From: Vibrio navarrensis
GTDB lineage: Bacteria > Pseudomonadota > Gammaproteobacteria > Enterobacterales > Vibrionaceae
Reading direction: 5' to 3'
Length of the DNA: 64,000 nt
NCBI RefSeq assembly: GCF_015767675.1
Contig: NZ_CP065217.1
Span: 1,922,001 to 1,986,000 of the forward strand
Both the position numbers and the translations under genes were made by a program. Shown here piece after piece: positions 17,781-26,805 of this stretch. A model generated the notes under the pieces. The model did not search any database and was not told the DNA's origin. It saw only the letters and a program-made list of their open reading frames with translations. How positions within the stretch are numbered: the stretch's first letter is position 1; every line of letters starts with the position of its first letter.

Positions 17781-17906
17781 ACATAACGCCCGCTTAAGTG
17801 GTGAGCAACGCTACCACGAAAATCAATTATTGCACCGTAAACACAAAAGCTAAATCAAACCAAAACCGCCGAGCGTTGCGAATCCGTCTTAAAGCGTTTG
17901 TTATGT
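17781..17906 (-). repeat. attC 27 (arms CGCTT/AAGCG)
   Basis: Cores ACATAAC and GTTATGT; inner arms GCAACGC/GCGTTGC with the AAGTGGTG/CCGTCTT variant. Owned by the 17915-18460 gene. Confidence 0.95.
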
Positions 17907-17914
17907 TCACATTG

Positions 17915-18460
17915 CTAAAGATGCTTAACCAAATCAATGTAATACCTTAAAGCAAAACAAAACTTCGTAGCATCCAACACAATGACCCACTCTTTGTTAT
18001 TGAAGCTACCTTTGAGCTCACATTTTCCTACCCAATAGTCAGAACCAGCTTCATTTTTAGCAAACACTAAATCGTACGAGGTTGCATGAATAATTTTATT
18101 ACAACACTCACGAAGAGAAGGTTTGAAGCTTCCTTTTTTTACTTCTGCTATTTCTTCGAAATGCTCGAAAGCTTCAAGGTCTGGCGAATATTGAGGATTA
18201 TCGTCACTAGAAAAATCGTAACTATCTTGTAAAACCCTCGTACGCGTAGCACATAGAATTAAGTGGCTACTTACAGTTTCTATTAGCCACTCAACGTAAG
18301 ACTCATACTCTATTTCATATTCAGAAATAACGTATTCTTCCGCTTTTTCTGTATTGTACAATTCTAATAACTTGAGCACATGATTGGCACTTGCCGAAGC
18401 CAATTGTTCAATGTAATACGCCTCATGTACGATCGAATTGTAATAAATAGGATGTGACAT
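17915..18460 (-). CDS. hypothetical protein
   Basis: 181 residues from the ATG at 18458-18460, which follows GGAGAT by 3-4 nt; a 239-residue reading only adds attC translation. Not recognised. Acidic and mostly helical N-terminal half (YYIEQLASASANHVLKLLELY), then a predicted beta-rich C-terminus (DYWVGKCELKGSFNNKEWVIVLD). Soluble, no signal or membrane segment seen. A cassette accessory role only. Confidence 0.72.
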   Translation of the reverse strand: MSHPIYYNSIVHEAYYIEQLASASANHVLKLLELYNTEKAEEYVISEYEIEYESYVEWLIETVSSHLILCATRTRVLQDSYDFSSDDNPQYSPDLEAFEHFEEIAEVKKGSFKPSLRECCNKIIHATSYDLVFAKNEAGSDYWVGKCELKGSFNNKEWVIVLDATKFCFALRYYIDLVKHL

Positions 18461-18473
18461 TTTATCTCCGTGA

Positions 18474-18599
18474 ACATAACGCCGCGTTAAGGGGTGAGTG
18501 CCGCCTAAACCAACTTTCCGCAGACCACTTTCACCACCAAAATCACCGCATACCAAAAATGCCACGCGGCACGAATCCCTCTTGAACGCTTTGTTATGC
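18474..18599 (-). repeat. attC 28 (arms GCGTT/AACGC)
   Basis: Cores ACATAAC and GTTATGC; inner arms GTGCCGC/GCGGCAC. Owned by A12. Confidence 0.95.
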
Positions 18600-18942
18600 T
18601 TAAGCTTCAATAACTTACGTTTTACCAGAACCAAGATTAACTCGGCTTTAACTCACAAACAAAAGCCAAAAACCAAAAAACTGAAATGACTCATAATTTT
18701 GAAAATCAGACATTGAACTTTGGCCGCTAATACTCAAAAACCTAAGATCAAATTGCTGATTGAGCCAACCGGCCTAGCCTCGCACTTACCCGAAAATTGA
18801 TTGAGGCAACACTCAGAGTTTTCAGCATTAAAGAATAAGTGTCCGGAAAACAGCGCCCACTGAAGCCAATTTGCCGACAAACTCGAAATGAACCAGCCGA
18901 GGGAACAAAGAAAAATGATAAACCGCTGATTTTTGTGATTAA
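18600..18942 (-). repeat. ORF-less cassette, family A copy 12
   Basis: Diverged centre (cactcagagttttcagcatt). Hydrophobic frame still open from 18946. Confidence 0.85.
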
Positions 18943-19068
18943 GCATAACGCCCGGCTAAGGGGTTGACAACGCACCGCCGAACTTAAAAAACACACTTAA
19001 ACACTGAACTTCAATTTTGCACTAAAGTCGCCACGCGTTGGCAATCCCTCTTGAGCCGTTTGTTATGC
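18943..19068 (-). repeat. attC 29 (arms GGCT/AGCC)
   Basis: Cores GCATAAC and GTTATGC; inner arms GACAACGC/GCGTTGGC. Owned by C1. Confidence 0.95.
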
Positions 19069-19464
19069 AAATTCAATGAGATAAACTAACTTTACTCGAA
19101 AAAAAAGCCACGATTGCAATGGTTGAGTGATTCAAGAATCAACCCAAGTAGGAGCCGTGATAAATAAGCCGCCAAAACAAAGTCCACCGTTCAGCGACAA
19201 ACCAAGCTTTTGAATTAGACAAACTCACCGAGCAAGACTTTCAGCAAGTACAAAACGCTCGATAAACTTGCCCTTTCCACACTTTGCGCCCACTGAATTT
19301 ACAACGCGCCAACGCTAAAATTGATTGAGGCAAACAAAGAACCTTGCCTGTTTTACGGTTTGAGTTAACCACGAATTTTAGGGTAAAAAAGCTCATTTGC
19401 CGACAACACAAAACGAATGGCCGGAGAAATCTAAAAAGATTGAACCCCTAACTTTACCTGAGTT
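19069..19464 (-). repeat. ORF-less cassette, family C copy 1
   Basis: Founder entry for family C: ~395-405 bp inserts that begin (+ strand) aaattcaat.agataaa and end acctgagttg. They carry gattcaagaatcaacc, attgaggcaaac and catttgccgaca in order. No conserved frame. Function unknown. Confidence 0.85.
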
Positions 19465-19590
19465 GCATAACGCTGCGTTAAGGGGTGAATGCCGCATAAA
19501 CCAACTTTCCGCAGACCCTTTCACCACCAAAACCAACCGCATACCAAAAATGCCACGCGGCATGAATCCCTCTTTAACGCCTTGTTAGGT
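19465..19590 (-). repeat. attC 30 (arms GCGTT/AACGC)
   Basis: Cores GCATAAC and GTTAGGT; CTGCGTT variant on the left; inner arms ATGCCGC/GCGGCAT. Owned by the Rof-like cassette. Confidence 0.95.
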
Positions 19591-19598
19591 GCTGGCGC

Positions 19599-19844
19599 TC
19601 AATTAAAGGTAACCTCTTGAAAATGTGGATTATTGACCGATACTTTTAGCTTGGTCACTGAATTTAAAACCACTAAGATTTCAGTCCCTTCAGTTTGAAG
19701 TTTGATACATTCTTCGTTAGCTTGATTTCGAGCTGTATCTAGAGCCTTTCCACAGATTATTGAGCCCGATTTCATCGTCAGCTCCACTGGATATTTGAAC
19801 AAACAAACTATCTCAATGTAGTCATAATCACTGCAACTAATCAT
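19599..19844 (-). CDS. Rof/YaeO-like Rho-binding antiterminator
   Basis: 81 residues from the ATG at 19842-19844, which has AAGGG 7 nt upstream; a GTG start 63 nt earlier is possible but adds an atypical tail. ISCSDYDYIEIVCLF near the N-terminus, ELTMKSGSIICGKALD in the middle and VLNSVTKLKV later match the Rof fold, which binds Rho and blocks its RNA loading. In a cassette it could reduce Rho termination of untranslated RNA (inference). Confidence 0.78.
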   Translation of the reverse strand: MISCSDYDYIEIVCLFKYPVELTMKSGSIICGKALDTARNQANEECIKLQTEGTEILVVLNSVTKLKVSVNNPHFQEVTFN

Positions 19845-19905
19845 GTTTGTGCCCTTGCTGATGACCAATTTACTAACGATGATTTTAGACGTTTCACTGA
19901 CCAAC

Positions 19906-20031
19906 ACCTAACGCCCGGTTAAGGGGCAGCCAACGCCATTACCAAGCTTCCGCATAACACCGTAACCACAAAAACTAACGCATGGTAAAAATGCCGCGCG
20001 TTGGCTGTCCATCTTGAACCGTTTGTTATGC
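19906..20031 (-). repeat. attC 31 (arms CGGTT/AACCG)
   Basis: Cores ACCTAAC and GTTATGC; inner arms GCCAACGC/GCGTTGGC. Owned by A13. Confidence 0.95.
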
Positions 20032-20376
20032 TTAAGCTTCAATGACTTACGTTTTACCAAAACCAAGATTAACTCAGCTTTGATTCACAAACAAAACCCA
20101 AAAACCAAAAAACTGAAATGACTCATGATTTTGAAAATCAGACTTTGAACTTTGACCGCTAATTCTAAACAAACCTAAGATCAGATTGCTTATTGAGCCA
20201 ACCGCCTCAACCTCGCGCTTGCCCGAAAATTGATTGAGGCAATTCGCTGAATTTCCAGCGCCAAAGAATAATTGTCCAGAAAACCGCGCCCACTGAAGCC
20301 AACTTGCCGAGAAACACCAAACTAAAGAGCCAAGGGAAGTAAGAACAATCATAAACCACTGACTTTTGGTGATTAA
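20032..20376 (-). repeat. ORF-less cassette, family A copy 13
   Basis: Carries aaccgcgcccactgaagcc and a short left-centre difference (ctaattctaaacaaacc). Hydrophobic frame open. Confidence 0.85.
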
Positions 20377-20501
20377 GCATAACGCCCGCTTAAGTGGTGA
20401 GCAACGCAATACAACGTTTCCGCATACCACCTAAATCACTAAAATCAACGCATGGTGAAAATGCCACGCGTTGCGAATCCGTCTTGAAGCGTTTGTTAGG
20501 C
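20377..20501 (-). repeat. attC 32 (arms CGCTT/AAGCG)
   Basis: Cores GCATAAC and GTTAGGC; inner arms GCAACGC/GCGTTGC, AAGTGGTG variant. Owned by the 20496 gene. Confidence 0.95.
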
Positions 20502-21068
20502 TCCGAACTCATTGGTAAACGCGTTCATGTAGTTTCTATAGAAGTTCAAAGCTGTATCTGCTGCCTCTATTGGAGACATTGGACCTGGAGCTTGATTTCC
20601 CCACGGAGGTGAATATGTTTGCCCACGGTCTACCACATCAACCAATTCAAACTTCATGTCCATTTGTATAGAAGGTTTACCTGATGGATTGATAGGTACA
20701 AATACATCTGGTTTACCCATGCCTCTACTTACTATCCCCATTGGAACAAATGAATAATGGCTTAAGTAGCCACTAACCTCTTGTACGCTATGTTCGTCAC
20801 TATTTCTGGCATGCAATATATAACTCAAAAGCCTGTCATGCTTTTTTTGTAACTTATATGGTTTTTGAAACTGACTAAACCTACCTTGATTGACAGCAAC
20901 TCCGGCTCTTTCTATTTTCTTCCACACCTTTTCGATTGAGACTAGAAAGCCACGCCACTCGATATCCATATCCTCAAAAGAGTCACATTCTTTCATCTTC
21001 TTTAAGTGCCTTTCCGCAGCACTAAACTCTCTTTTTGCCACAGAAAAAGCAGCACTATTTTTACTCAT
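20496..21068 (-). CDS. hypothetical protein with HEPN-like RxxxxH motif
   Basis: 190 residues from the ATG at 21066-21068 (AAAGG 6 nt upstream; a GTG two codons earlier is possible). N-terminal helices (AAERHLKKMKEC, VWKKIERAG) lead to LLSYILHARNSDEH, where R-N-S-D-E-H fits the Rx4H signature of HEPN ribonucleases. The C-terminal third is Pro/Gly-rich. Not matched to a named family; a HEPN assignment is inference from one motif. The TAA stop lies in the attC core. Confidence 0.68.
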   Translation of the reverse strand: MSKNSAAFSVAKREFSAAERHLKKMKECDSFEDMDIEWRGFLVSIEKVWKKIERAGVAVNQGRFSQFQKPYKLQKKHDRLLSYILHARNSDEHSVQEVSGYLSHYSFVPMGIVSRGMGKPDVFVPINPSGKPSIQMDMKFELVDVVDRGQTYSPPWGNQAPGPMSPIEAADTALNFYRNYMNAFTNEFGA

Positions 21069-21101
21069 ATTCACCTTTAATCTAAAAACACCTGCTTAGG
21101 A

Positions 21102-21227
21102 GCCTAACGCCCGGTTAAGGGGCAGCCAACGCCACAACCAAGCTTCCGCATAACACCGTAACCACAAAAACCAACGCACAATAAAAATGCCGCGCGTTGG
21201 CTGTCCCTCTTGAACCGTTTGTTATGT
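21102..21227 (-). repeat. attC 33 (arms CGGTT/AACCG)
   Basis: Cores GCCTAAC and GTTATGT; inner arms GCCAACGC/GCGTTGGC. Owned by the GFA cassette. Confidence 0.95.
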
Positions 21228-21233
21228 ACGTGC

Positions 21234-21614
21234 TTAAAGAGATGCTCCGTCTATTTTAACCACTGGAATTTCACTTAAATTCAGGTCATTGATACAGCGG
21301 GCATTCACAGCCCAACCAGTAAACTCAACTTTACCAGCTGCTTTTTCAGCTTCGGTTAGCTTGCTTGGTTTACGAAACGGTAGGATGCCACATTTAGGAC
21401 AAAAGTAATCTTCCGCGGTCCTACTTCCCCATTGATATAAACTTACGTCCGTCAGTTGGGTAAGCACTGTTAAATTCTCTTTAGGCACTCGAAAGTTTAG
21501 CGCGCCTCTCCGAATACAGATTGAGCAATTGCATTCACGAAGATGGTCAATATCAGCTAAAACCTCAAATTTTATCAGCCCACAATGACATGAGCCGAAA
21601 TACATTTTTGGCAT
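21234..21614 (-). CDS. GFA family (CENP-V/GFA) zinc protein
   Basis: 126 residues from the ATG at 21612-21614, which has GGAGG at good spacing; the earlier ATG in the attC is unlikely. Zinc-ligand cysteines appear as GSCHCGLIKFEV, CNCSICIRRGALNF and YFCPKCG, the GFA pattern. Members are annotated as glutathione-dependent formaldehyde-activating enzymes, though most are untested. Lone cassette gene. Confidence 0.9.
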   Translation of the reverse strand: MPKMYFGSCHCGLIKFEVLADIDHLRECNCSICIRRGALNFRVPKENLTVLTQLTDVSLYQWGSRTAEDYFCPKCGILPFRKPSKLTEAEKAAGKVEFTGWAVNARCINDLNLSEIPVVKIDGASL

Positions 21615-21628
21615 TTTGCCTCCAAAGT

Positions 21629-21755
21629 ACATAACGCCGCGTTAAGGGGCGCAGGCACGAAATACAAAAGCTACCGCACAGTGCCGTAACCACTAAACCC
21701 AACGCAAACTGAAAATGCCACGCGTGACAAGTCCCTCTTGAACGTTTTGTTATGC
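21629..21755 (-). repeat. attC 34 (arms GCGTT/AACGT)
   Basis: Cores ACATAAC and GTTATGC; inner arms GGCACG/CGTG(A)C with mismatches (gcacgaaat, cgcgtgaca). A decayed site. Owned by A14. Confidence 0.93.
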
Positions 21756-22098
21756 TTAAGCTTCAATGACTTACGTTTTACCCAAACCAAGATTAACTCG
21801 ACTTTGATTCACAAACAAAAACCAAAACGTAGAAAACCGAAATGACTCATGATTTTGAAAATCAGACATTGAACTTTGGCTGCTAAAACTTAAAACCTAA
21901 GATAAAATTTCTGATTGAACCAACCGTCCTAACCTCGTGCTTACCCGAAAATTGATTGAGGCAACGCTCTGAATTTCCAGTGCCAAAGAACAAGTGTCCG
22001 GAAAATAGCGCCCACTGAAGCCAACTTGCCGACAAACTCAAAACCAACCAGCCGAGGGAACAAAGAAAAACCATAAACCACTGATTTTGGGTGATTAA
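21756..22098 (-). repeat. ORF-less cassette, family A copy 14
   Basis: Left third as copy 2. Has ccagtgccaaag where other copies have ccagcgccaaag. Confidence 0.85.
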
Positions 22099-22224
22099 GC
22101 ATAACGCCCGCTTAAGGGGCAGACAACGCTACTACTAACCGTCCGCATAACACCGTAATCACAAAAAACAACGCATAGTAAAAATGCCGCGCGTTGGCTG
22201 TCCCTCTTGAAGCGTTTGTTATGC
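22099..22224 (-). repeat. attC 35 (arms CGCTT/AAGCG)
   Basis: Cores GCATAAC and GTTATGC; inner arms GACAACGC/GCGTTGGC. Owned by the GNAT cassette. Confidence 0.95.
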
Positions 22225-22674
22225 CGTTACTTTTTGTTTTAACTGAACTTCTACCGCTTTTGAACCGTCGGAAAGTATGAAAAAGTCTGAATCAAAACGT
22301 TGAACCACATTAAAGCCTAGTGCCTTAAAAACAGCGACATTACCTGTTTGCTCAACACACCAAACCGAGACTGAGTCAATAGGCTTAAACTGTGTAACAA
22401 CAAAATCGACGAGCTTTCTCGCTACACCTTTTTGGCGAAAACTTGGTGCGACTGCTAACGAGCTAAGTTGTAACTCTGAGTCAACCTGTTTAGCTTCAAC
22501 TACTCCGACTAAAACCTCATCAACATGGAAACCAAAGCAACTCCACTCACTTTTAGCACTGTTTTTATTGCTAACTGCGAGCTCAGTTGGCCTGTAAACT
22601 TGACGAAGTTCGTCGAAGCAACGCTCTGACAGTTCAACCACTGATTTTTCATTTGCATCAAGCTGCTTTATCAT
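22219..22674 (-). CDS. GNAT family N-acetyltransferase
   Basis: 151 residues from the ATG at 22672-22674 (AAGGTG upstream); an ATG 18 nt earlier overlaps the attC core. QLSSLAVAPSFRQKGVARKLVDFV holds the acetyl-CoA loop (RQKGVAR) and GNVAVFKALGFNVVQ is the late motif. Stop TAA in the attC core. Substrate unknown. Confidence 0.9.
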   Translation of the reverse strand: MIKQLDANEKSVVELSERCFDELRQVYRPTELAVSNKNSAKSEWSCFGFHVDEVLVGVVEAKQVDSELQLSSLAVAPSFRQKGVARKLVDFVVTQFKPIDSVSVWCVEQTGNVAVFKALGFNVVQRFDSDFFILSDGSKAVEVQLKQKVTA

Positions 22675-22688
22675 CAATTTCACCTTAG

Positions 22689-22815
22689 GCATAACGCCGC
22701 GTTAAGGGGTGAATGCCGCATAAACCAAACTTCCGCAGACCACTTTCACAACCAAAACTCACCGCATACCAAAAATGCCACGCGGCATGAATCCCTCTTG
22801 AACGCCTTGTTATGC
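22689..22815 (-). repeat. attC 36 (arms GCGTT/AACGC)
   Basis: Cores GCATAAC and GTTATGC; inner arms ATGCCGC/GCGGCAT. Owned by A15. Confidence 0.95.
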
Positions 22816-23159
22816 TTAAGCTTCAATGGTTTACGTTTTACTAGAACCAAGATTAACTCGACTTTGATTTACAAACAAAAGCCAAAACGTAGAAAACCGA
22901 AATGACTCATAGTTTTGAAAATTGGACTTTGAAATTTGGCCGCTAAAACTCAAAAACCTGAGATCAAATTGCTGATTGAGACAACCGCCCTAACCTCGCG
23001 CTTGCCCGAAAATTGACTGAGGCAACACTCTGAATTTCCAGCGCCAAAGAACAAGCGTCCGGAAAACCGCGCCCAATGGAGCCAACTTGCCGACAAACAC
23101 AAAACTGAAAAGCCAAAGGACCAAAGAAGAACCATAACCCACTGATTTTGCGTGATTAA
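22816..23159 (-). repeat. ORF-less cassette, family A copy 15
   Basis: Left half as copy 1 (both with aatggtttacgttttactag); right half as copies 4 and 9. Looks like a mosaic. Confidence 0.85.
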
Positions 23160-23288
23160 GCATAACGCCCGCCTAAGGGGCTGACAACGCATAACAACCA
23201 AACTCAAACACAACAACTGCAACCACCACGGCTCATTGGGACTGGAAACGCCACGCGTTGACAGTCCCTCTTGAGGCGTTTGTTAGTT
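23160..23288 (-). repeat. attC 37, canonical VCR type (arms CGCCT/AGGCG)
   Basis: Cores GCATAAC and GTTAGTT; 129 bp, nearly the same as site 6. Owned by cassette F. Confidence 0.97.
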
Positions 23289-23694
23289 TCGTAGCCTATT
23301 GTTTAGCAATGACTTTTAACACTTTTGCTTGAAAGTCATTTTACGCAAATGCATCGAACAAGCACACGTCCAACGCCAAAAGCTGTGAAGTTGACTGCCA
23401 AAACTCAAAACAATAAAGGTTAAGTTGGCCACGGTTAAGGGTCCGCGACAAAGAAAGCAAGATCACAGCGATGATGCTGCCTTTTGTGAAACCAAACTTT
23501 CCGAGTAGAACATCTAACAACGTTGGAGCATCGAGGTTTTTGGGCTTTCAGCGACTTTGAAACTACTGAACTTTCAACGCATTCTACCAAATCAGCATCA
23601 AGCCAAACTTAAAAGTCCAGTTGTGCAGTTTGAACGCCAAAAGCTGAATTTTCAGAACCTTGGGCGTAAATTTTTGATGATCTTTCCTGAGAGA
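23289..23694 (-). other. unique ORF-less cassette (F)
   Basis: About 405 bp with no convincing gene on either strand. The - strand frame 23584-23829 is mostly attC translation. It does not share the attgaggcaa motif of families A-D, though gccaaaagctg occurs twice in it. Confidence 0.7.
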
Positions 23695-23821
23695 AACTAA
23701 CGCCCGGCTAAGGGGTTGGCAACGTACCGCCGAACTTAAAAAATACACTGTAAACACTGAACCGCAATTTTGCACTAAAGTCGCCACGCGTTGGCAATCC
23801 CTCTTGAGCCGTTTGTTATGC
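23695..23821 (-). repeat. attC 38 (arms GGCT/AGCC)
   Basis: Cores AACTAAC and GTTATGC; inner arms GGCAACG/CGTTGGC. Owned by C2. Confidence 0.95.
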
Positions 23822-24216
23822 AAATTCAATGAGATAAACCGAATTTACACGACCAAAAGCCACAATTGCAATGGTTGAGTGATTCAAGAATCAACCCAAG
23901 CAAGAACTGTGATAAATGAGCCGCCAAAACAAAGTCCACCTTTCAGCACCAAACCAAGCTTTTGTGTCAGGAAAACTCAACGAGCGAAAACTTCAGCAAG
24001 TACAAAATGCTCGATAACCTTGTCCTTTCCACACTTTGCGCCCGCTGAATTGGCAGCAAGCAAACGCTAAAAATGATTGAGGCAAACCAAGAATCTTGTC
24101 TGTTTTACGGTTTAAGTTAACCACGAATTTGAGGATAAAAAAGCTCATTTGCCGACAACACAAAATGAATAGCCGGAGAAATCCCAAAAGTTTGAGCCCC
24201 TAAATTTACCTGAGTT
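23822..24216 (-). repeat. ORF-less cassette, family C copy 2
   Basis: Closest to copy 6 (both with gcccgctgaattggcagcaag). Confidence 0.85.
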
Positions 24217-24343
24217 GCATAACGCCCGGCTAAGGGGTTGACAACGCACCGCCGAACTTAAAAAACACACTGTAAACACTGAATTTCAATTTTGCACTAA
24301 AGTCGCCAAGCGTTGGCAATCCCTCTTGAGCCGTTTGTTATGC
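24217..24343 (-). repeat. attC 39 (arms GGCT/AGCC)
   Basis: Cores GCATAAC and GTTATGC; inner arms GACAACGC/GCGTTGGC. Owned by C3. Confidence 0.95.
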
Positions 24344-24738
24344 AAATTCAATAAGATAAATTGACTTTACTCGATCAAAAGCCACAATTGCAATGGTTGA
24401 GTGATTCAAGAATCAACCCAAACCAGAGCCATGATAAATAAGCCGCCAAAACAAAGTTCACCCTTCAGCAACAAACCAAGCTTTTGGAACAGACAAGTTC
24501 AACGGGCGAAAAATTCAGCAAGTGCAAAACGCTCGATAAACTTGCCCTTTCCACACTTTGCGCACGCTGAATTGACAACAAACCAGCGCCAAAAACTCAT
24601 TGAGGCAAACCAAGAATCTTGCCTGTTTTACGGCTTGAGTTCACCATGAATTTGAAGGTGAAAATGTTTATTTGCCGACAACACAAAACGAATGGCCGGA
24701 GAAATCCAAAAGATTGAACCCCTAAATTTACCTGAGTT
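24344..24738 (-). repeat. ORF-less cassette, family C copy 3
   Basis: Sits in tandem with copy 2. Variant aacaaaccagcgccaaaaa resembles the ccagcgccaaag box of family A. Confidence 0.85.
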
Positions 24739-24865
24739 GCATAACGCCCAATTAAGGGGTGAGCAACGCTACCACCCAACCTAACGCATTGTACCGTAAA
24801 CACTAAAATTGAAGTAAAAGCGAAATGCCAAGCGTTGGGAATCCCTCTTAAATTGTTTGTTAGCT
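24739..24865 (-). repeat. attC 40 (arms CAATT/AATTG)
   Basis: Cores GCATAAC and GTTAGCT; inner arms CAACGC/GCGTTGGG. Owned by the GNAT cassette. Confidence 0.95.
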
Positions 24866-25324
24866 GAATTTTTCCATAACAAAGTTCTGCAGTTTTTGGC
24901 CCCGAACTTCTATCGCTTGCTCTTTCACAACCTTAAAACCAAATTTTTCGTAGAAAGGTCGAGCTGTAATACTAACCTCAGAACAATACTTGGCAATACC
25001 ACGTGCTTTCCCGACTTTAAAAACGTGCTCCATAAGACAACGAGCAACACCTTTACCTTGGTAGTCATGATGACAAAAGAAATGATCGATTAAACCACTT
25101 TCTTGAAGGTCAGCATAACCAACAATGACACCCTCTATTTCTGCAATAAAAGGTGAAATAGCGTTAAGTTTATTCTTCCATATCTCGCGGTCAAAATTAT
25201 CTGGTGCCCAAGCCTCAACTTGCTCTTGGGAATAGTCTCTTCGATTCACGTTACGAACCGTATGATAAAAAAGTTCCCACAACTCACTTGCGTCAGATTC
25301 TTCGTATTTTCTAATTTTGATCAT
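24860..25324 (-). CDS. GNAT family N-acetyltransferase (YafP-like)
   Basis: 154 residues. Starts MIKIRKYEESDASELWELFYHTV, has IDHFFCHHDYQGKGVARCLMEHV as the acetyl-CoA turn (about 78-100) and SITARPFYEKFGFKVVKEQ near the C-terminus, the pattern of YafP-type GNATs. Shine-Dalgarno weak. Stop TAA in the attC core. Substrate unknown. Confidence 0.92.
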   Translation of the reverse strand: MIKIRKYEESDASELWELFYHTVRNVNRRDYSQEQVEAWAPDNFDREIWKNKLNAISPFIAEIEGVIVGYADLQESGLIDHFFCHHDYQGKGVARCLMEHVFKVGKARGIAKYCSEVSITARPFYEKFGFKVVKEQAIEVRGQKLQNFVMEKFS

Positions 25325-25343
25325 GCTACTTGTACCAATATTC

Positions 25344-25470
25344 AGCTAACGCCCGGTTAAGGGGCTGACAACGCAAAACACTGGGCTCAAAATAACAACC
25401 GTAATCACAAATGCCAATTTGAACTAAAACCACCACGCGTTGGCAGTCCCTCTTTAACCGTTTGTTATGT
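25344..25470 (-). repeat. attC 41 (arms CGGTT/AACCG)
   Basis: Cores AGCTAAC and GTTATGT; inner arms CTGACAACGC/GCGTTGGCAG, an unusual mix of stem and inner arms. Owned by the ClbS-like cassette. Confidence 0.95.
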
Positions 25471-25477
25471 GAATTGC

Positions 25478-25993
25478 TCACCGTAACTCATTGTTTTTAT
25501 TAAATCGTCTAACTTTAGTACGCATATTTTTCATTGGTGATGATGTATTGAACTGGATCATTCGACCCAACGTCCACTTTTCATACCATGCCGTTTCATA
25601 CAATTCTTCATTGTCTAAGCTTGAAACTAGATAGATAAGCTCGTTAATGGTTAAGTCCAACTCCTTGAGTAAGTCTTCGTATTTCCAGTCACTGTACTGA
25701 TCGTGAAAACTGACTGCCAATAAACCAAGTTGATTCCATTTATAACCAGTATCAGGGAAATCTACTGGTAAACCTTGAGACTTCAAACTATGCCATTTCA
25801 AGACCAACTTCCCCCAACCTACAAGATAAGCTACAGTGTCACAAATGCTAATTTGTGTTCCTTTTACATTACCTTCAATTTCACACTTACGTGATAATGA
25901 TTCTGGAACAATCCGATAATCGTCCACACGTTTGGGAAATATAGAGTTGATGGCAGCGAGTAACTCATCTTTTGATTGTGGAACTGATGACAT
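25478..25993 (-). CDS. ClbS/DfsB family four-helix bundle protein
   Basis: 171 residues from the ATG at 25991-25993, preceded by GGAGG; the track's longer frame adds four codons. MSSVPQSKDELLAAI, CEIEGNVKGTQISICDTVAYLVGWGKLVLKW and the later HDQYSDWKYEDLL are typical of ClbS/DfsB (DUF1706). ClbS of colibactin producers protects the cell from colibactin DNA damage; most family members are untested. Substrate here unknown. Confidence 0.9.
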   Translation of the reverse strand: MSSVPQSKDELLAAINSIFPKRVDDYRIVPESLSRKCEIEGNVKGTQISICDTVAYLVGWGKLVLKWHSLKSQGLPVDFPDTGYKWNQLGLLAVSFHDQYSDWKYEDLLKELDLTINELIYLVSSLDNEELYETAWYEKWTLGRMIQFNTSSPMKNMRTKVRRFNKNNELR

Positions 25994-26007
25994 AGTTTCC
26001 TCCATTC

Positions 26008-26133
26008 ACATAACGCCCGCTTAAGGGGCAGCCAACGCTACTACTAACTTTCCGCATAACACCGTAACCACAAAAACCAACGCACAGTAAAAATGCCACG
26101 CGTTGGCTGTCCCTCTTGAAGCGTTTGTTAGCC
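26008..26133 (-). repeat. attC 42 (arms CGCTT/AAGCG)
   Basis: Cores ACATAAC and GTTAGCC; inner arms GCCAACGC/GCGTTGGC. Owned by the GNAT cassette. Confidence 0.95.
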
Positions 26134-26142
26134 CTGTGCTGA

Positions 26143-26664
26143 TTAATACATGTAACCCAACCAATCTAAATGGCCTTTTATCCACTCCTTGCCACTTACT
26201 GACTTTATGAACAACTCATCAATATGCTCTACTGCTACACCGTAGTTTGTGTGCTCATGAAGCCTCAACCAAGAATGCACAGCCTCCACTTTGCTGTAAC
26301 CATGCTTCAAATAGAACTCATCTAGCTCAGAAATAAGCATGATGAAATCAACTGCTTTCCCCTTTGCAAACAAAGACACTTCAGAAAGCATAAGTGACCC
26401 GATACCTTTACCTCGATATTGCTCGGCAACGCAAAAATCAATGATGCCTAAGATTTTGTAAACTTCATCACCGACTTTAACCGCACGATAATCTAACCCA
26501 AGGTAACCCACGAGCATGTCATCTTCGTATTGCAAAGCACGCATATGAGGTAGTTGCTTGTAATACGAGCGATTGGCTTTATGCTCGGGAAAGGACTGAT
26601 TTCTCAGAGTCTCGATAGCTTTATGCTGTGCTTCCGTTACATTAATCTCATATACGATGTCCAT
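26143..26664 (-). CDS. GNAT family N-acetyltransferase
   Basis: 173 residues from the ATG at 26662-26664 (AAGGA upstream); the longer frame begins in the attC. ILGIIDFCVAEQYRGKGIGSLMLSEV holds the acetyl-CoA loop and LDEFYLKHGYSKVEAV the late motif. Substrate unknown. Confidence 0.9.
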   Translation of the reverse strand: MDIVYEINVTEAQHKAIETLRNQSFPEHKANRSYYKQLPHMRALQYEDDMLVGYLGLDYRAVKVGDEVYKILGIIDFCVAEQYRGKGIGSLMLSEVSLFAKGKAVDFIMLISELDEFYLKHGYSKVEAVHSWLRLHEHTNYGVAVEHIDELFIKSVSGKEWIKGHLDWLGYMY

Positions 26665-26679
26665 TATATTCCTTATAAG

Positions 26680-26805
26680 GGCTAACGCCCTGCTAAGGGG
26701 TGAGCAATGCACTGCCAAAGCTACCGCACACCGCCTTAATCACAAAACTCACCGCATGCTGAAAATGCCACGCATTGCGAATCCCTCTTAAGCAGTTTGT
26801 TAGCT
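26680..26805 (-). repeat. attC 43 (arms CTGCT/AGCAG)
   Basis: Cores GGCTAAC and GTTAGCT; inner arms GCAATGC/GCATTGC. Owned by B4. Confidence 0.95.
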
